64,000 nucleotides of DNA from DASSBQ01 sp040981125 (GTDB taxonomy: Bacteria > Nitrospirota > Nitrospiria > Nitrospirales > Nitrospiraceae): positions 55,438-119,437 of the forward strand of contig JANRMQ010000012.1 in the NCBI GenBank assembly GCA_040981125.1. Reading direction: 5' to 3'. Position 1 is the stretch's first letter. Each line of letters starts with the position of its first letter. The translations under genes were made by a program, and so were the position numbers. Positions 1-8,582 of this stretch are shown one piece after another. The notes below the pieces were generated by a model, which did not search any database, had not been told where the DNA came from, and saw only the letters and a program-made list of their open reading frames with translations.

Positions 1-102
1 TCGGAAGCGAGGTGTACCGGGTCATGTCCCATCCATGCGGCGCAAAGAAATTTACTGTACGCGCATCCGCTGGGCTAAGCAAATAGGCGTGTCATGCCAT
101 TC

Positions 103-170
103 GGTAGTGGGCCAGTTTGCCATCACGGAGTCGAGGGCCCGCCTTCGCGGGCATGCGCAAAAGGAACTTG
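103..170 (-). repeat. Dispersed intergenic repeat, copy 1 (reverse orientation)
   Basis: Read on the minus strand, this stretch has a TTCCTTTTGCG block, then an imperfect GCCCGC/GCGGGC hairpin, and ends with GATGGCAAACTGGCCCACTA. The last block plus two more bases (22 nt, 103-124) recurs exactly in opposite orientation at 19852-19873. Related copies lie at 24608-24641 and 39885-39925. The rest of 1-276 holds no gene I can support. Confidence 0.6.
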
Positions 171-276
171 CCGCGGGCCTAGGGAGCCGCCTAGCATTCT
201 TCAGGCCGCGGATTTAAGGTATATATTCGTACGCAAGCCGGTGGGCGCATACCGGGCGGAGACCCTGTCACGGCAT

Positions 277-1272
277 ATGGGACGATTGATTCTCACACTG
301 TTGCTGTCATGCGTTTTGCTTTCCGGCTGTTCTTCATTGATCAGATCCGAGCAGCAAGGCACCGCGACCGAATACAGCCAGCACTGCATCCCGGCGGCCG
401 CCAGAAAGCCGCATCGCTTCACCGGATACATGACCGGCGCGGCGCCGGTCGCCCCCGCCCCCCACGTACTGGCGCGGTTCAGCCCGGAATCGTTGCGTGC
501 GGCCGATACAATCGGCGTGCTGCCCCTCCTGAACGGCCTCACGGCATTGGCCGCATCGCACCCCGACAACACGTTGGGCATTCTCGTTCACCGGCAATTG
601 CTCACCGACCGCACTCAGTTGGCTCTTCTGGAGATCGCCTCGACCACCGCGGAACTGGTGTGCGAGCGGGACCGTGCGGACCAACTGGCCGACCGCATCG
701 ACGAAGTGGACGGGGCGCGCATCAAGCGGCTCACGATCGCCTCGATCGTGTTAGGCGGGGTCGCGGCCATCGTGACGGGGGGCATCGGCTTGGCCGGCGG
801 CGCAACGACCGGGGCGGACGCTTCGACGGTGGGCGGCGGCGTTCTCTCTTCCTGGCTCGGCCTGTCCGCTCTCTTTGTCGAGTCCGAAGTGGAGCTTCAT
901 CACGATCGTAATATCCTGCGCGAGCTGTGGGACAATCCGGCTGATCCGGAAATCTTTTCGCCCATTGTCTGGCGTTATCTCCGCCGTCCCGCCGACTCGA
1001 CCCGCGACTCTCCCCGCATCGAAATCCTGAATGCCTGGCGCCAGAAGGGCCGGCTGGGACAGGAAGGAACCGCCGACGAGGAACAACGGCGGCAACTCTT
1101 CTTCAGCGCCGGCGGCCGGTACGCCGCGGCGGAACTGCGTGCCCGCGCCTCCATGCTGGAAACGTTGGAAGCCGCCTTGAGTCTGATGCATGAAGAACTG
1201 GAAGTACTGATCCGGGAAGCGTCCGATGTGACCGAACCGCTCTTGACTCCCGTTATGATGGGCGGCCGATAG
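277..1272 (+). CDS. Hypothetical outer-membrane lipoprotein
   Basis: This 331-residue protein is not a family I recognise. The start at 277 is chosen because it opens directly into a signal peptide (MGRLILTLLLSC) followed by a lipobox ending LLSGC, so the mature protein should be lipidated at Cys. An upstream ATG at 94 would bury this signal behind 61 low-quality residues. The middle holds a helical segment (ELVCERDRADQLADRIDEVD) and then a glycine-rich hydrophobic hairpin that may touch a membrane. The C-terminal third is again helical and charged. It stands alone, with 128 bases before the next gene. The lipoprotein call is firm; the function is unknown. Confidence 0.75.
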   Translation: MGRLILTLLLSCVLLSGCSSLIRSEQQGTATEYSQHCIPAAARKPHRFTGYMTGAAPVAPAPHVLARFSPESLRAADTIGVLPLLNGLTALAASHPDNTLGILVHRQLLTDRTQLALLEIASTTAELVCERDRADQLADRIDEVDGARIKRLTIASIVLGGVAAIVTGGIGLAGGATTGADASTVGGGVLSSWLGLSALFVESEVELHHDRNILRELWDNPADPEIFSPIVWRYLRRPADSTRDSPRIEILNAWRQKGRLGQEGTADEEQRRQLFFSAGGRYAAAELRARASMLETLEAALSLMHEELEVLIREASDVTEPLLTPVMMGGR

Positions 1273-1400
1273 GAGGCTGACCCACCGGGCTCGTCCGGAA
1301 CGCGGGCGGGAGGCTTCATCAACGGTACTTTCTCGTACGTCTATGCATTAAGCCCTAATGCTCTCTTGTCTAGGCATTATTCATGCCCTACCCTTGAGGC

Positions 1401-1793
1401 ATGGGAGACATGGGACCGAGAAAGCCGGCTCGTATTCTGATCGCGGACGACCACGATCTCATGCGTCAGGCCATCCGTGAGCTGGTGGAAACCTGCCAGG
1501 ACTTCGAAGTCGTCGGCGAAGCCAAGAATGGATTGAACGCGGTGGAACTCGCCCGCCGCCTGCACCCGCACATTGTCTTGATGGATTTCCACATGCCTGT
1601 GATGGACGGCCGCGAAGCGACGCGGACTATCCGCCGGGAACTCCCCGACATCGGCGTCATCGGCTTGTCGGTGCATCCCCAAACGGAGACGCTGATGCGT
1701 GACGCAGGCGCCTGCGCTCTCGTCCCAAAGACCGAGATCTTCACAGAGCTGTATCCCGCCATTTTCACCGCGTTGAAGACGGGCAGCGCTTGA
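1401..1793 (+). CDS. Stand-alone response regulator receiver protein
   Basis: The 130 residues are a single CheY-like receiver domain with no output domain. The acidic pair is D16-D17, the phospho-acceptor is D62 in the segment HIVLMDFHMPVMDG, the conserved Ser/Thr position is S90, and the lysine is K110 in VPKTE. The N-terminus (ARILIADDHDLMRQAIREL) looks like the NarL/FixJ family, but the LuxR-type HTH is absent and the stop codon is clean, so it probably signals through a partner protein. No histidine kinase lies nearby. A second ATG at 1410 is possible; neither start has a strong ribosome site. Confidence 0.88.
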   Translation: MGDMGPRKPARILIADDHDLMRQAIRELVETCQDFEVVGEAKNGLNAVELARRLHPHIVLMDFHMPVMDGREATRTIRRELPDIGVIGLSVHPQTETLMRDAGACALVPKTEIFTELYPAIFTALKTGSA

Positions 1794-2012
1794 TTCCTCG
1801 ACCGCGCCATGCGATTTTCTGATTGAACAAACTCCGTCCCGTATTCACTATCACGAAGTAGACAGCCGTCGCTTTCAGCCATACGACTCGCAAGGCTTGC
1901 GAGCGGAGTTTCCGCCGGCGGGAGTCTAGCCGGCATCACAACGACAAGACACGTCGACGTCTGATCGCGTTCAGACGCAAGGTTTCGTTTCACGGTCAAC
2001 CGCAACGCGGTC
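1794..2012 (+). promoter_or_regulatory. Intergenic region with palindromes upstream of the oxidase gene
   Basis: The 219 bases before the oxidase gene hold no ORF of note. They hold a perfect 17-nt palindrome at 1887-1903 (CTCGCAAG-G-CTTGCGAG) and a hairpin at 1958-1977 (CGTCTG and CAGACG around 8 bases). The second lies about 35 bases before the start codon and could be an operator or a 5'-UTR structure. No convincing FNR-type TTGAT-N4-ATCAA box or sigma-54 -24/-12 pair was seen. Confidence 0.3.
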
Positions 2013-4874
2013 ATGGACGAATTGGTCGATAAAGCGCTGGTGAGAGCCTGGGCCCGGTGGGCCCTGGTGTGGCTGACCGTCTTCCCGTTCGTCGGCATTC
2101 TGGTTTCCATTCAATTCCATAATCCCGAATTTTTGGGCGGCATGTCCTGGTTCACGTTCGGACGGTTGCGCTCGGTGCATCTGGGCGGCGTGCTGTTTGG
2201 TTCCTTCACCTCGGCTTTCATTGCTCTCCTCTATTATTTCGTTCCCCGCCTGTGCGGCACGCCGCTGTACAGGGCCGAGTGGGGATGGTGGCTGCTGTGG
2301 ATCTGGAATGCCTTCCTGGCGTTCGGGTCCGTCGCTCTGTTCATGGGGTACATGGTCGGGGTGGAGTACGCCGAGTACGAGTGGCCCTTCAATCTGATGC
2401 GGTTTATCGTCGTAGCGGCCGTGGCGATTCAGGTCATCGGCACGATTTTGCAACGCCGCGCGTCACGGTTCTACGTCTCGCTGTGGTACACGCTCGCCGC
2501 CGGCATTTGGACCCTCTTCAATCTGCCGCTGGGGGCCGCCCTCCTCCCTTACGGTCCCGTCAGCGGGATCAACAGCGCAGCGATCCATGGGCTGTACATG
2601 CACAATCTTGTCGGACTGTGGATCACGCCGGCCGGGCTGGCGACGATTTATTATTTTCTCCCGCTAAGCGCCAAGAACGCGCTCTACAGCCACAAGCTGT
2701 CCCTCCTCGGCTTTTGGACGCTGGCCCTGTTTTATCCGCTGACCGGCACGCATCATTACCTGTACAGTCCGATTCCCCATTGGACGCAGACCGTCGCCGT
2801 CGTCCACAGCCTGTGGATGATCATTCCCGTCTTAACCGTCATCGTGAATTTCTTCGGCACCATGCTGGGACGCTGGGGCGCCGTCCTGGGCGGCGGCGGA
2901 GCGGACAACTATGCGGCGAAATTTCTGATGGTCGGCGTCGTCTATTATTTGATCGGCAGCGTCCAAGGCTCCATCGAAACCTTGCACCGGTTTCAGCAAC
3001 TGACCCATTTCAACGATTTCGTGGTCGGTCACGCCCATCTCACTGTTTTCGGCGCCATGATCATGTGGGTCGTGGGAGGACTGTATTACGTCTGGCCGCG
3101 CTTGACCGGACGTGAACTGTGGAGCGACCGGCTCGCGAGTTGGCACCTCTGGCTGACGATCACGGGCTTTACGACGATGGTCCTCGGACTGACGGCGCAA
3201 GGCTTCATTCAAGGGGCAATGCTGGATCACGGCGCGGACTTCGTGGACTCGGTGAGGGAGATGCATCCGTGGTGGATCGCCCGCACGATCGTCGGCACGA
3301 TCATGGACGTCGCCCTCGGCTTCATGGCGTACAATTTCTATAAAACCGTCCGGGAAGGGCGGCCGTTTGAAAGCGAGGAGCGCGAGCCGCTGCCGAAACT
3401 CACCCAACCGAGTTCGACGGCACCCAGCAAGAATTGGCTGGAAAATCCGTCGACGGTCGGCATCGTGGCCGGCGTGATTTTTTTCGTCGGCTCCTTTTTT
3501 ATTCTTGGCGGCCTTCCCTGGCTTCAGGCTTCGACACATTCGACGACGGTCGCCGACGCCGTCACCGGCCTGCCGATCCAGGTGAGTGATTACTCCCCGC
3601 TCGAACAGCGCGGCCGCCACATCTATATCCGAGACGGTTGCTGGCAGTGCCATTCGCAATATATCCGTCCGGTGACCGGCGAAACGTTCCGATGGGGCCC
3701 CGTGTCTCAGATCGGCGAATCGGCCTTTGACCGGCCCCATATGTTCAGTACGCGCCGCATCGGCCCCGATCTCACGCGGGTCGGCAGGAAATACGGCGAC
3801 GACTGGCACATCGCGCATCTCTGGAATCCGCAGGACGTGGTCGCGGATTCGATCATGCCGCGCTTCACGTGGCTCTTTGAAAAACAGCACGGCGACGACG
3901 CGCCGCAACCGACGGAAGAAGGGAAAGCGCTCGTGGCCTATCTCCAACGGCTGGGCACGTCAATCGGCGATTGGAGAACCGCTTCCTTCTCATCGACGAC
4001 ATCCGGAGCGGCGATGCTGCGCGGGACGCCGGACAGTCGAGAGGACATGCTGTCGCTCGGCCAAGCGGTCTACGCCCGGCGCTGCGCCGGCTGTCACGGG
4101 GTCAAGGGCGACGGCAAAGGACCGTCGGCCCGGTTTCTGAACCCGAAGCCGCGCGATTTCACGATGGGACTCTTCAAATTCCGGTCCACCGCAGGAAAGG
4201 ATTCGTTGCCGACCGATGCGGATTTATATGTCACGCTCACGCATGGTCTTTGGGGCACGTCGATGCCCGCCCTGCACGAACTCCCTGCTCCCCAGCGGTG
4301 GGCCGCCGTCCAGTTCCTGAAGACCTTTTCCGATCGATGGGCCAAGGACCCGGCCGGCCGGCCCATTGCCGTTCCGCCTGAGCCGCCCATAACCCCTGCG
4401 TCCATTGCAAAAGGCGATACACTGTTTCAAACCAACTGCGCGTTGTGTCATGGTGAACGGGGCCGAGGCGATGGCGTATTGAGCCAGCCCGGCATGCTGG
4501 TCGATGACTGGGGTCATCCCATCGCGCCTGCTCACCTCTCTCTTCCGGCCGGCGCGCCGGGCGGCGTCAAGCTCGGGTATGGCGGCGCACGCTTGTATCA
4601 GACGATCGTCGCCGGCATCGGGTCGACACCCATGCCTCCGTTCGACAGCTTGACCGAGGAAGAAGTCTGGGACCTGGTGCATTATGTCCAATCGCTGCGG
4701 GTCGCTGCCAACGAGGCGGAACTTCTCTCAGCGGGGCTACGGGAACAGGACCGGGAGACTGCGCGGGAAAAGATTTGGGAGGCGATGTCCGGCCGCACGG
4801 CCGACCGGCAGCCGATCGTCGACGGCGATCCCGGACACAACGTTGTGTCCGGCATGGCCACGCAGGAACACTGA
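2013..4874 (+). CDS. Fused cbb3-type cytochrome c oxidase (CcoN-CcoO-CcoP-like)
   Basis: This 953-residue membrane protein would reduce O2 with electrons from cytochrome c. Residues 1 to about 460 are a CcoN-like haem-copper subunit with about 12 membrane helices. Likely ligands are H56 (RSVHLGG, low-spin haem), H197, the CuB pair H247-H248 (TGTHHY), and H340/H342 (VGHAHL). A further helix near 480-505 anchors a CcoO-like domain with haem motif C543-WQ-CH. Two more class I cytochrome domains follow, with motifs at C691 (CAGCH) and C809 (CALCH), as in diheme CcoP. In the usual cbb3 oxidase these are three separate subunits; here they form one unbroken frame. The sigma-54 activator gene starts 8 bases after the stop. 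The family is certain; the subunit boundaries are inferred. Confidence 0.92.
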   Translation: MDELVDKALVRAWARWALVWLTVFPFVGILVSIQFHNPEFLGGMSWFTFGRLRSVHLGGVLFGSFTSAFIALLYYFVPRLCGTPLYRAEWGWWLLWIWNAFLAFGSVALFMGYMVGVEYAEYEWPFNLMRFIVVAAVAIQVIGTILQRRASRFYVSLWYTLAAGIWTLFNLPLGAALLPYGPVSGINSAAIHGLYMHNLVGLWITPAGLATIYYFLPLSAKNALYSHKLSLLGFWTLALFYPLTGTHHYLYSPIPHWTQTVAVVHSLWMIIPVLTVIVNFFGTMLGRWGAVLGGGGADNYAAKFLMVGVVYYLIGSVQGSIETLHRFQQLTHFNDFVVGHAHLTVFGAMIMWVVGGLYYVWPRLTGRELWSDRLASWHLWLTITGFTTMVLGLTAQGFIQGAMLDHGADFVDSVREMHPWWIARTIVGTIMDVALGFMAYNFYKTVREGRPFESEEREPLPKLTQPSSTAPSKNWLENPSTVGIVAGVIFFVGSFFILGGLPWLQASTHSTTVADAVTGLPIQVSDYSPLEQRGRHIYIRDGCWQCHSQYIRPVTGETFRWGPVSQIGESAFDRPHMFSTRRIGPDLTRVGRKYGDDWHIAHLWNPQDVVADSIMPRFTWLFEKQHGDDAPQPTEEGKALVAYLQRLGTSIGDWRTASFSSTTSGAAMLRGTPDSREDMLSLGQAVYARRCAGCHGVKGDGKGPSARFLNPKPRDFTMGLFKFRSTAGKDSLPTDADLYVTLTHGLWGTSMPALHELPAPQRWAAVQFLKTFSDRWAKDPAGRPIAVPPEPPITPASIAKGDTLFQTNCALCHGERGRGDGVLSQPGMLVDDWGHPIAPAHLSLPAGAPGGVKLGYGGARLYQTIVAGIGSTPMPPFDSLTEEEVWDLVHYVQSLRVAANEAELLSAGLREQDRETAREKIWEAMSGRTADRQPIVDGDPGHNVVSGMATQEH

Positions 4875-4882
4875 GTCGATCA

Positions 4883-6550
4883 ATGACGAACAACCTCCAT
4901 CCGGCCGATCAGACCACATCCGCGGAACCGCCGGCGGGCGCCGGGAGCCGGACAGGCGAACGGCAAGTCGCGGTGGCGGCGGACCATGCGCTGAACCGCG
5001 AGTCAGCGCGGCGCTCCAAACAAGAGGCAGATCGGCAGCGGGATCGACTCCGCCTACTGCTGCGTATCACCAATGCGTTGGTCTCCAAACTGAACCTGCC
5101 TGAGCTGCTGCGCACCGTGAGCACCATTATGCGAGAGGTCGTGTATCAAGAATATGTGTGCTTGCTCCTCTACGATGAGGCTCATCGCCAAGTGCGCCTC
5201 CTCGCGTTGGATGCTCCCGACGATTCCGAGTGCTTACCGAAGGGTTATGTTGTCGATGTGGCAAATTCACCAGGGGAACGGGCCCTCCAAACCAAACGGC
5301 CGGTGGTGATTCAGCGTCTGGATGAGTTGCGACAGTTCGGTCACGACGTCATCCGCATGTTGGTGAGTCAAGGATTTCAATCGGTGTGCGCGCTGCCCCT
5401 GCTGTCCGGCGAGCGGGCAATCGGCTGTCTGAATCTCGCCTCTCGGCAGGAACAGGCTTTTCCCGAGCCGGACGTCGAATTTCTCACGCAAGTGGCCGGG
5501 CAGATTACTCTGGCGATGGAAAACGCGTTGGCCCATCAGGAGATCACGCACCTCAAGAACAAACTGGCCGAAGAAAAGCTTTATCTTCAGGAAGAAGTTC
5601 GCACCGAACGTGGGTTTGAAGCAATCATCGGCGACAGCCAGGCCCTGAAGCACGTGCTCGATCAAGTCACAATCGTGGCTCCGACCGACTCCACCGTGCT
5701 GATCCAGGGCGAAACGGGAACCGGCAAGGAGCTCATCGCCCGGGCGATTCATCAGCTCAGCGGACGCAAGGAACGGACCTTTGTAAAACTGAATTGCGCC
5801 TCTATTCCCAGTGGATTGTTGGAGAGTGAGCTGTTTGGTCACGAACGAGGCGCCTTCACCGGTGCGATTTCTCACAAGACGGGCCGTTTCGAGCTGGCCG
5901 ACAACGGAACTATTTTTCTCGATGAAGTCGGCGACATTCCGCTGGAGCTGCAATCCAAACTGCTGCGAGTGCTGCAGGAACAGGAATTCGAACGACTGGG
6001 CGGCACCAAGACCATCCAAGTCAACGTCCGCTTGATTGCCGCGACCAACCGGGATCTCAAGAGTCTGGTAGATGCGAAGGAGTTTCGAAGCGACTTGTAC
6101 TATCGACTCAATGTCTTTCCGGTGACCATGCCGCCGCTTCGAGAACGGCGCGACGACATTCCCCGTTTGGTTCACTATTTTACGCAGCAGCATGCCGTAC
6201 GTATGAAGAAACACATTGACACGGTTCCCGCCGACACGCTCGAAGCGCTGTCCCGCTATGACTGGCCGGGCAACGTCCGTGAGCTGGAGAACCTCGTGGA
6301 GCGATCCGTCATTCTCACACAGGGCACGGAGTTACAGGTTCCGCTTTCGGAACTTCAAGCGGGCAATGGCCGAAGGATCACCGCCACACAGACTCTTCGG
6401 GAGAGCGAGCGGGAGCAAATCGTGCGGACTCTTCGCCACGTCAACTGGCGCATCGGTGGCGCCAAAGGAGCGGCAGCCAAACTCGGCCTGAAGCGCACCA
6501 CACTCACTTCCAAAATGAAGAAGCTCGGCATTGCCCGCCCGCTTCAATGA
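4883..6550 (+). CDS. Sigma-54-dependent transcriptional activator with GAF domain
   Basis: This 555-residue regulator has the FhlA/NifA-like order. A coiled-coil linker (about 25-55) leads into a GAF sensor domain (about 60-215), a second helical linker, an AAA+ domain and a C-terminal Fis-type HTH (about 505-550, ending GLKRTTLTSKMKKLGI). Walker A is GETGTGKE from G276, and the sigma-54 contact loop GAFTGA is at 323-328. Walker B is TIFLDEVGDI. The start at 4883 follows the oxidase stop by 8 bases; an upstream in-frame ATG at 4775 lies inside the oxidase gene. The tight linkage suggests it senses a redox or small-molecule signal and controls the oxidase or a remote sigma-54 regulon; the target is inferred. 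Confidence 0.93.
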   Translation: MTNNLHPADQTTSAEPPAGAGSRTGERQVAVAADHALNRESARRSKQEADRQRDRLRLLLRITNALVSKLNLPELLRTVSTIMREVVYQEYVCLLLYDEAHRQVRLLALDAPDDSECLPKGYVVDVANSPGERALQTKRPVVIQRLDELRQFGHDVIRMLVSQGFQSVCALPLLSGERAIGCLNLASRQEQAFPEPDVEFLTQVAGQITLAMENALAHQEITHLKNKLAEEKLYLQEEVRTERGFEAIIGDSQALKHVLDQVTIVAPTDSTVLIQGETGTGKELIARAIHQLSGRKERTFVKLNCASIPSGLLESELFGHERGAFTGAISHKTGRFELADNGTIFLDEVGDIPLELQSKLLRVLQEQEFERLGGTKTIQVNVRLIAATNRDLKSLVDAKEFRSDLYYRLNVFPVTMPPLRERRDDIPRLVHYFTQQHAVRMKKHIDTVPADTLEALSRYDWPGNVRELENLVERSVILTQGTELQVPLSELQAGNGRRITATQTLRESEREQIVRTLRHVNWRIGGAKGAAAKLGLKRTTLTSKMKKLGIARPLQ

Positions 6551-6761
6551 CGAACCATTTCGTCACTTGACGAGGTATCGTCACCGCCCATCGTCACCGC
6601 TCCGGCCAAATCAGCTATCGGCGTTCGAAGGCCTACCTTCATTCCCTATCAATTCAATAGATTACGTATCCGTTCTACCGACTACCTGATGCTGGAACGG
6701 TTCGTGATACGTGGATCCGGATTAGGTTGGGATTCCATATTCACCGACGAAAGGAGAGCGT
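6551..6761 (+). promoter_or_regulatory. Intergenic region with three CGTCAC direct repeats
   Basis: CGTCAC occurs at 6561, 6579 and 6592. The last two are part of an 11-bp direct repeat, ATCGTCACCGC, at 6577-6587 and 6590-6600, spaced 13 bases apart. They lie directly after the sigma-54 activator gene and about 170 bases before the CpxP-like gene, so activator binding sites are one reading. No sigma-54 promoter was found here. Confidence 0.25.
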
Positions 6762-7217
6762 ATGAACAGCCATTTCATGAGAGCTGCAGTCGGCATGGCG
6801 ATCTTGGTCGGCCTACTCGGGACGTCGGCTTGCTTCCGTCATCATACCCCGGCGGAACGAGCCGACTGGGTGACGGGAAAAATCGCCAAGCGTCTGGACC
6901 TCGATGATCAACAGAAGGTCAAACTGGCGGCCGTGAAGGATGAACTCCTGGCGGCGCGTGCCGACTCGCAGAAGGAACGCCGAACCACCATGGAAGAAGT
7001 TGTCGCTCAGGTGCAAAGCGAGCGGCTGGATGAAGCCAAGGTCGGTCAACTGATTGAGCGCCACCAGGCAGCACAAACACGCATGATGCAGCGAGTGTTG
7101 CCCAAGGTGTCCGAATGGCATGCCAGTCTGCGTCCCGAACAAAAAGCGGAAGCCGCCAAGCTGATTCAGCGGTGGACCGAGCACAGCCCATGGAACAAAA
7201 TGGACCCGGCTGAGTAA
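6762..7217 (+). CDS. CpxP/Spy-like periplasmic lipoprotein
   Basis: This is a 151-residue Spy/CpxP/CnrX-type periplasmic helical protein, a family that acts as chaperones or as metal and envelope-stress sensors. The signal peptide ends in a lipobox (LLGTSAC), so lipidation is likely. The mature part has the family's two helical LTxxQ-type motifs: RLDLDDQQKVKLAAVKDEL early and SLRPEQKAEAAKLI late. A GAAAGGAGAG ribosome site precedes the ATG. Its last few codons and its stop are duplicated 660 bases downstream (7850-7886). The family call rests on pattern and length; the signal sensed is unknown. Confidence 0.8.
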   Translation: MNSHFMRAAVGMAILVGLLGTSACFRHHTPAERADWVTGKIAKRLDLDDQQKVKLAAVKDELLAARADSQKERRTTMEEVVAQVQSERLDEAKVGQLIERHQAAQTRMMQRVLPKVSEWHASLRPEQKAEAAKLIQRWTEHSPWNKMDPAE

Positions 7218-7227
7218 AGAAATCGGC
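7190..7227 (+). repeat. Direct repeat, left copy (end of CpxP-like gene)
   Basis: These 38 bases cover the last codons and stop of the CpxP-like gene plus 11 bases. They match 7850-7886 at all but two substitutions and one indel, at a spacing of exactly 660 bases. Between them lies only the DUF2269 gene. Confidence 0.85.
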
Positions 7228-7231
7228 CTGG

Positions 7232-7822
7232 ATGTCCTACTCGATTCTGAGGTTCCTCCATCTTCTAGGATTAGTGCTCATCGGCGCGGGCCTTATCGGT
7301 GTTTGGTATGCAGATCTGCGGTCCCGTCAAGCTCAAAGTCTGCCGCTCTTTGCGGAGGCTGTACGTCAGATTGCTGTGCTTTACGATGGCCTCGTGGTTC
7401 CTGGAGCCGTACTTCTGCTGGGCTCTGGAATCTGGCTGATCATCACGATGTATGGAGGCTGGGCGTTCCTCACAATCCCCTGGCTGGCCGGGATGGTTGC
7501 GTTGTTTGCCTTTGAATTCATAGAAGGCAACACTGTTACCCGCCTCTATTTCATGCGTCTGCGCCGGCTCACCCAAGCAGCGCTCAAGTTGGGAACTGTA
7601 ACGGCGGACTTAGAACAGGCAAGAGGAAAGCACCTGCCTACATTCACCCATTTCCTCGATCTGCCGCTTCTCTTTGTAATAGTGGCGCTGGGAGCGATGA
7701 GGCCGAATACCTGGTACCTCTTTGGAATCGGAGTTGTCTTGTCGCTTATTACCGCAGCCGTCCTTACGCTGGCGATTCCGAGACTGTACCCGCTCAATAT
7801 CGGTCGTGGAGATCAGTATTGA
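7232..7822 (+). CDS. DUF2269-type integral membrane protein
   Basis: The 196 residues form four to five membrane helices, starting with SILRFLHLLGLVLIGAGL and including GLVVPGAVLLLGSGIWLI. This histidine-in-first-helix, GxWL pattern is what I associate with DUF2269 proteins, whose function is not known. The gene is bracketed by a 37-38 bp direct repeat, and its wording is less GC-rich than its neighbours, so it looks like an insertion into an older CpxP-STAS gene pair. The ATG follows the CpxP-like stop by 14 bases with no strong ribosome site. The membrane nature is certain and the family name probable. Confidence 0.75.
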   Translation: MSYSILRFLHLLGLVLIGAGLIGVWYADLRSRQAQSLPLFAEAVRQIAVLYDGLVVPGAVLLLGSGIWLIITMYGGWAFLTIPWLAGMVALFAFEFIEGNTVTRLYFMRLRRLTQAALKLGTVTADLEQARGKHLPTFTHFLDLPLLFVIVALGAMRPNTWYLFGIGVVLSLITAAVLTLAIPRLYPLNIGRGDQY

Positions 7823-7849
7823 GCGCAATCTCATCCAGCCTGACGGCTC

Positions 7850-7886
7850 ATGGAACCAGATGGACCCGGCTGAGTAAAGAATCGGC
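7850..7886 (+). repeat. Direct repeat, right copy
   Basis: This copy repeats the tail of the CpxP-like gene (GGACCCGGCTGAGTAAAGAA is shared with 7190-7227) and runs straight into the ATG of the STAS-like gene at 7887. It therefore preserves what looks like the original CpxP-STAS junction. Confidence 0.85.
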
Positions 7887-8165
7887 ATGCTGGGGGTGAC
7901 CGTACAGGACAGGCAACCGGCGAGAATAGTGTTGGAAGGGACTTTAGCCGGCCCGTGGGTAGAGGAAACGCGACAGGTTTGGCAACGCTTCTTACAGCAG
8001 AAGGGCGGCCGACTCATCGTGGATCTCACGGAGATGTCCCATATCGATTGGGAAGGCAAGTTGCTGTTGGCCGCCATGTCTCAGGAAGGGGCCGAGCTAC
8101 TGGCGAGTGGTTGCTATATCAAAACGGTGTTGCAGGAAATCACAGGATTCCAAGAAGAGAAGTGA
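7887..8165 (+). CDS. STAS-domain-like protein
   Basis: This 92-residue soluble protein has the alternating pattern of a STAS domain, the fold of anti-sigma-factor antagonists. There is an N-terminal strand (RIVLEGTLAGPWVEE), a central strand (GGRLIVDLTEMSHIDWEGKL) and a helix (LLAAMSQEGAELLASG) that closes the domain. In SpoIIAA-type antagonists a serine follows the central strand; here the segment reads SHIDWEGK, so phosphorylation at the usual place is doubtful. No anti-sigma kinase is nearby. The start codon abuts the duplicated CpxP tail. The fold is likely; the partner is unknown. Confidence 0.65.
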   Translation: MLGVTVQDRQPARIVLEGTLAGPWVEETRQVWQRFLQQKGGRLIVDLTEMSHIDWEGKLLLAAMSQEGAELLASGCYIKTVLQEITGFQEEK

Positions 8166-8193
8166 AACGTCATAAATAGAAAGGAGATGCGCG

Positions 8194-8484
8194 ATGCCGG
8201 TCACATTAATCAACGTGTTCACAGTCCATAAGGGTAAGGAAGAGGAGTTCGTGAAATGGTGGCAAGACATAAAAGCCGATATCACCAAGCGACCGGGGTT
8301 CATCAGCGGAAAGTTTTATCGGAGCCTCAAGCCTGACAGCCGATACAATTTCATTAACGTCGCCATTTGGGAAAATGAAGAGCTGTACTGGAAAGCATTT
8401 GAACAGAGCGTCACGCACGAGAAGCTGAAGCAGTTGACGGCAGAAATGACCCCGGCTCTCTATAACGTCGCTGTTGAGTACTGA
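8194..8484 (+). CDS. Antibiotic biosynthesis monooxygenase (ABM)-like protein
   Basis: The 96 residues form one dimeric alpha-beta barrel of the ABM type. The pattern is an opening strand VTLINVFTVHKGKEEEFVKWW, then PGFISGKFYRSL, then YNFINVAIWENEELYWKAF. Members include small monooxygenases and haem-degrading enzymes, and many have no known substrate. An AAAGGAGA ribosome site lies 7 bases upstream. The gene stands between a STAS-like gene and a TPR gene with no pathway context. The fold call is good; an enzymatic role is not shown. Confidence 0.8.
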   Translation: MPVTLINVFTVHKGKEEEFVKWWQDIKADITKRPGFISGKFYRSLKPDSRYNFINVAIWENEELYWKAFEQSVTHEKLKQLTAEMTPALYNVAVEY

Positions 8485-8534
8485 TGCAGTTTGCCGTACG
8501 CTTGAATCTGCGATGAGTCGCTCACTTCGAAACC

Positions 8535-8554
8535 CCCGGGCCCCAAGGGCCGGG
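8535..8554 (+). terminator. Possible hairpin after the ABM gene
   Basis: CCCGG and CCGGG pair around a GC-rich interior with a one-base bulge, about 50 bases after the ABM stop. No T-run follows, so this is only a weak terminator candidate. It could instead shape the leader of the TPR gene. Confidence 0.3.
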
Positions 8555-8582
8555 ACACGTGCTCAATAAAGGAGGATGGTCA

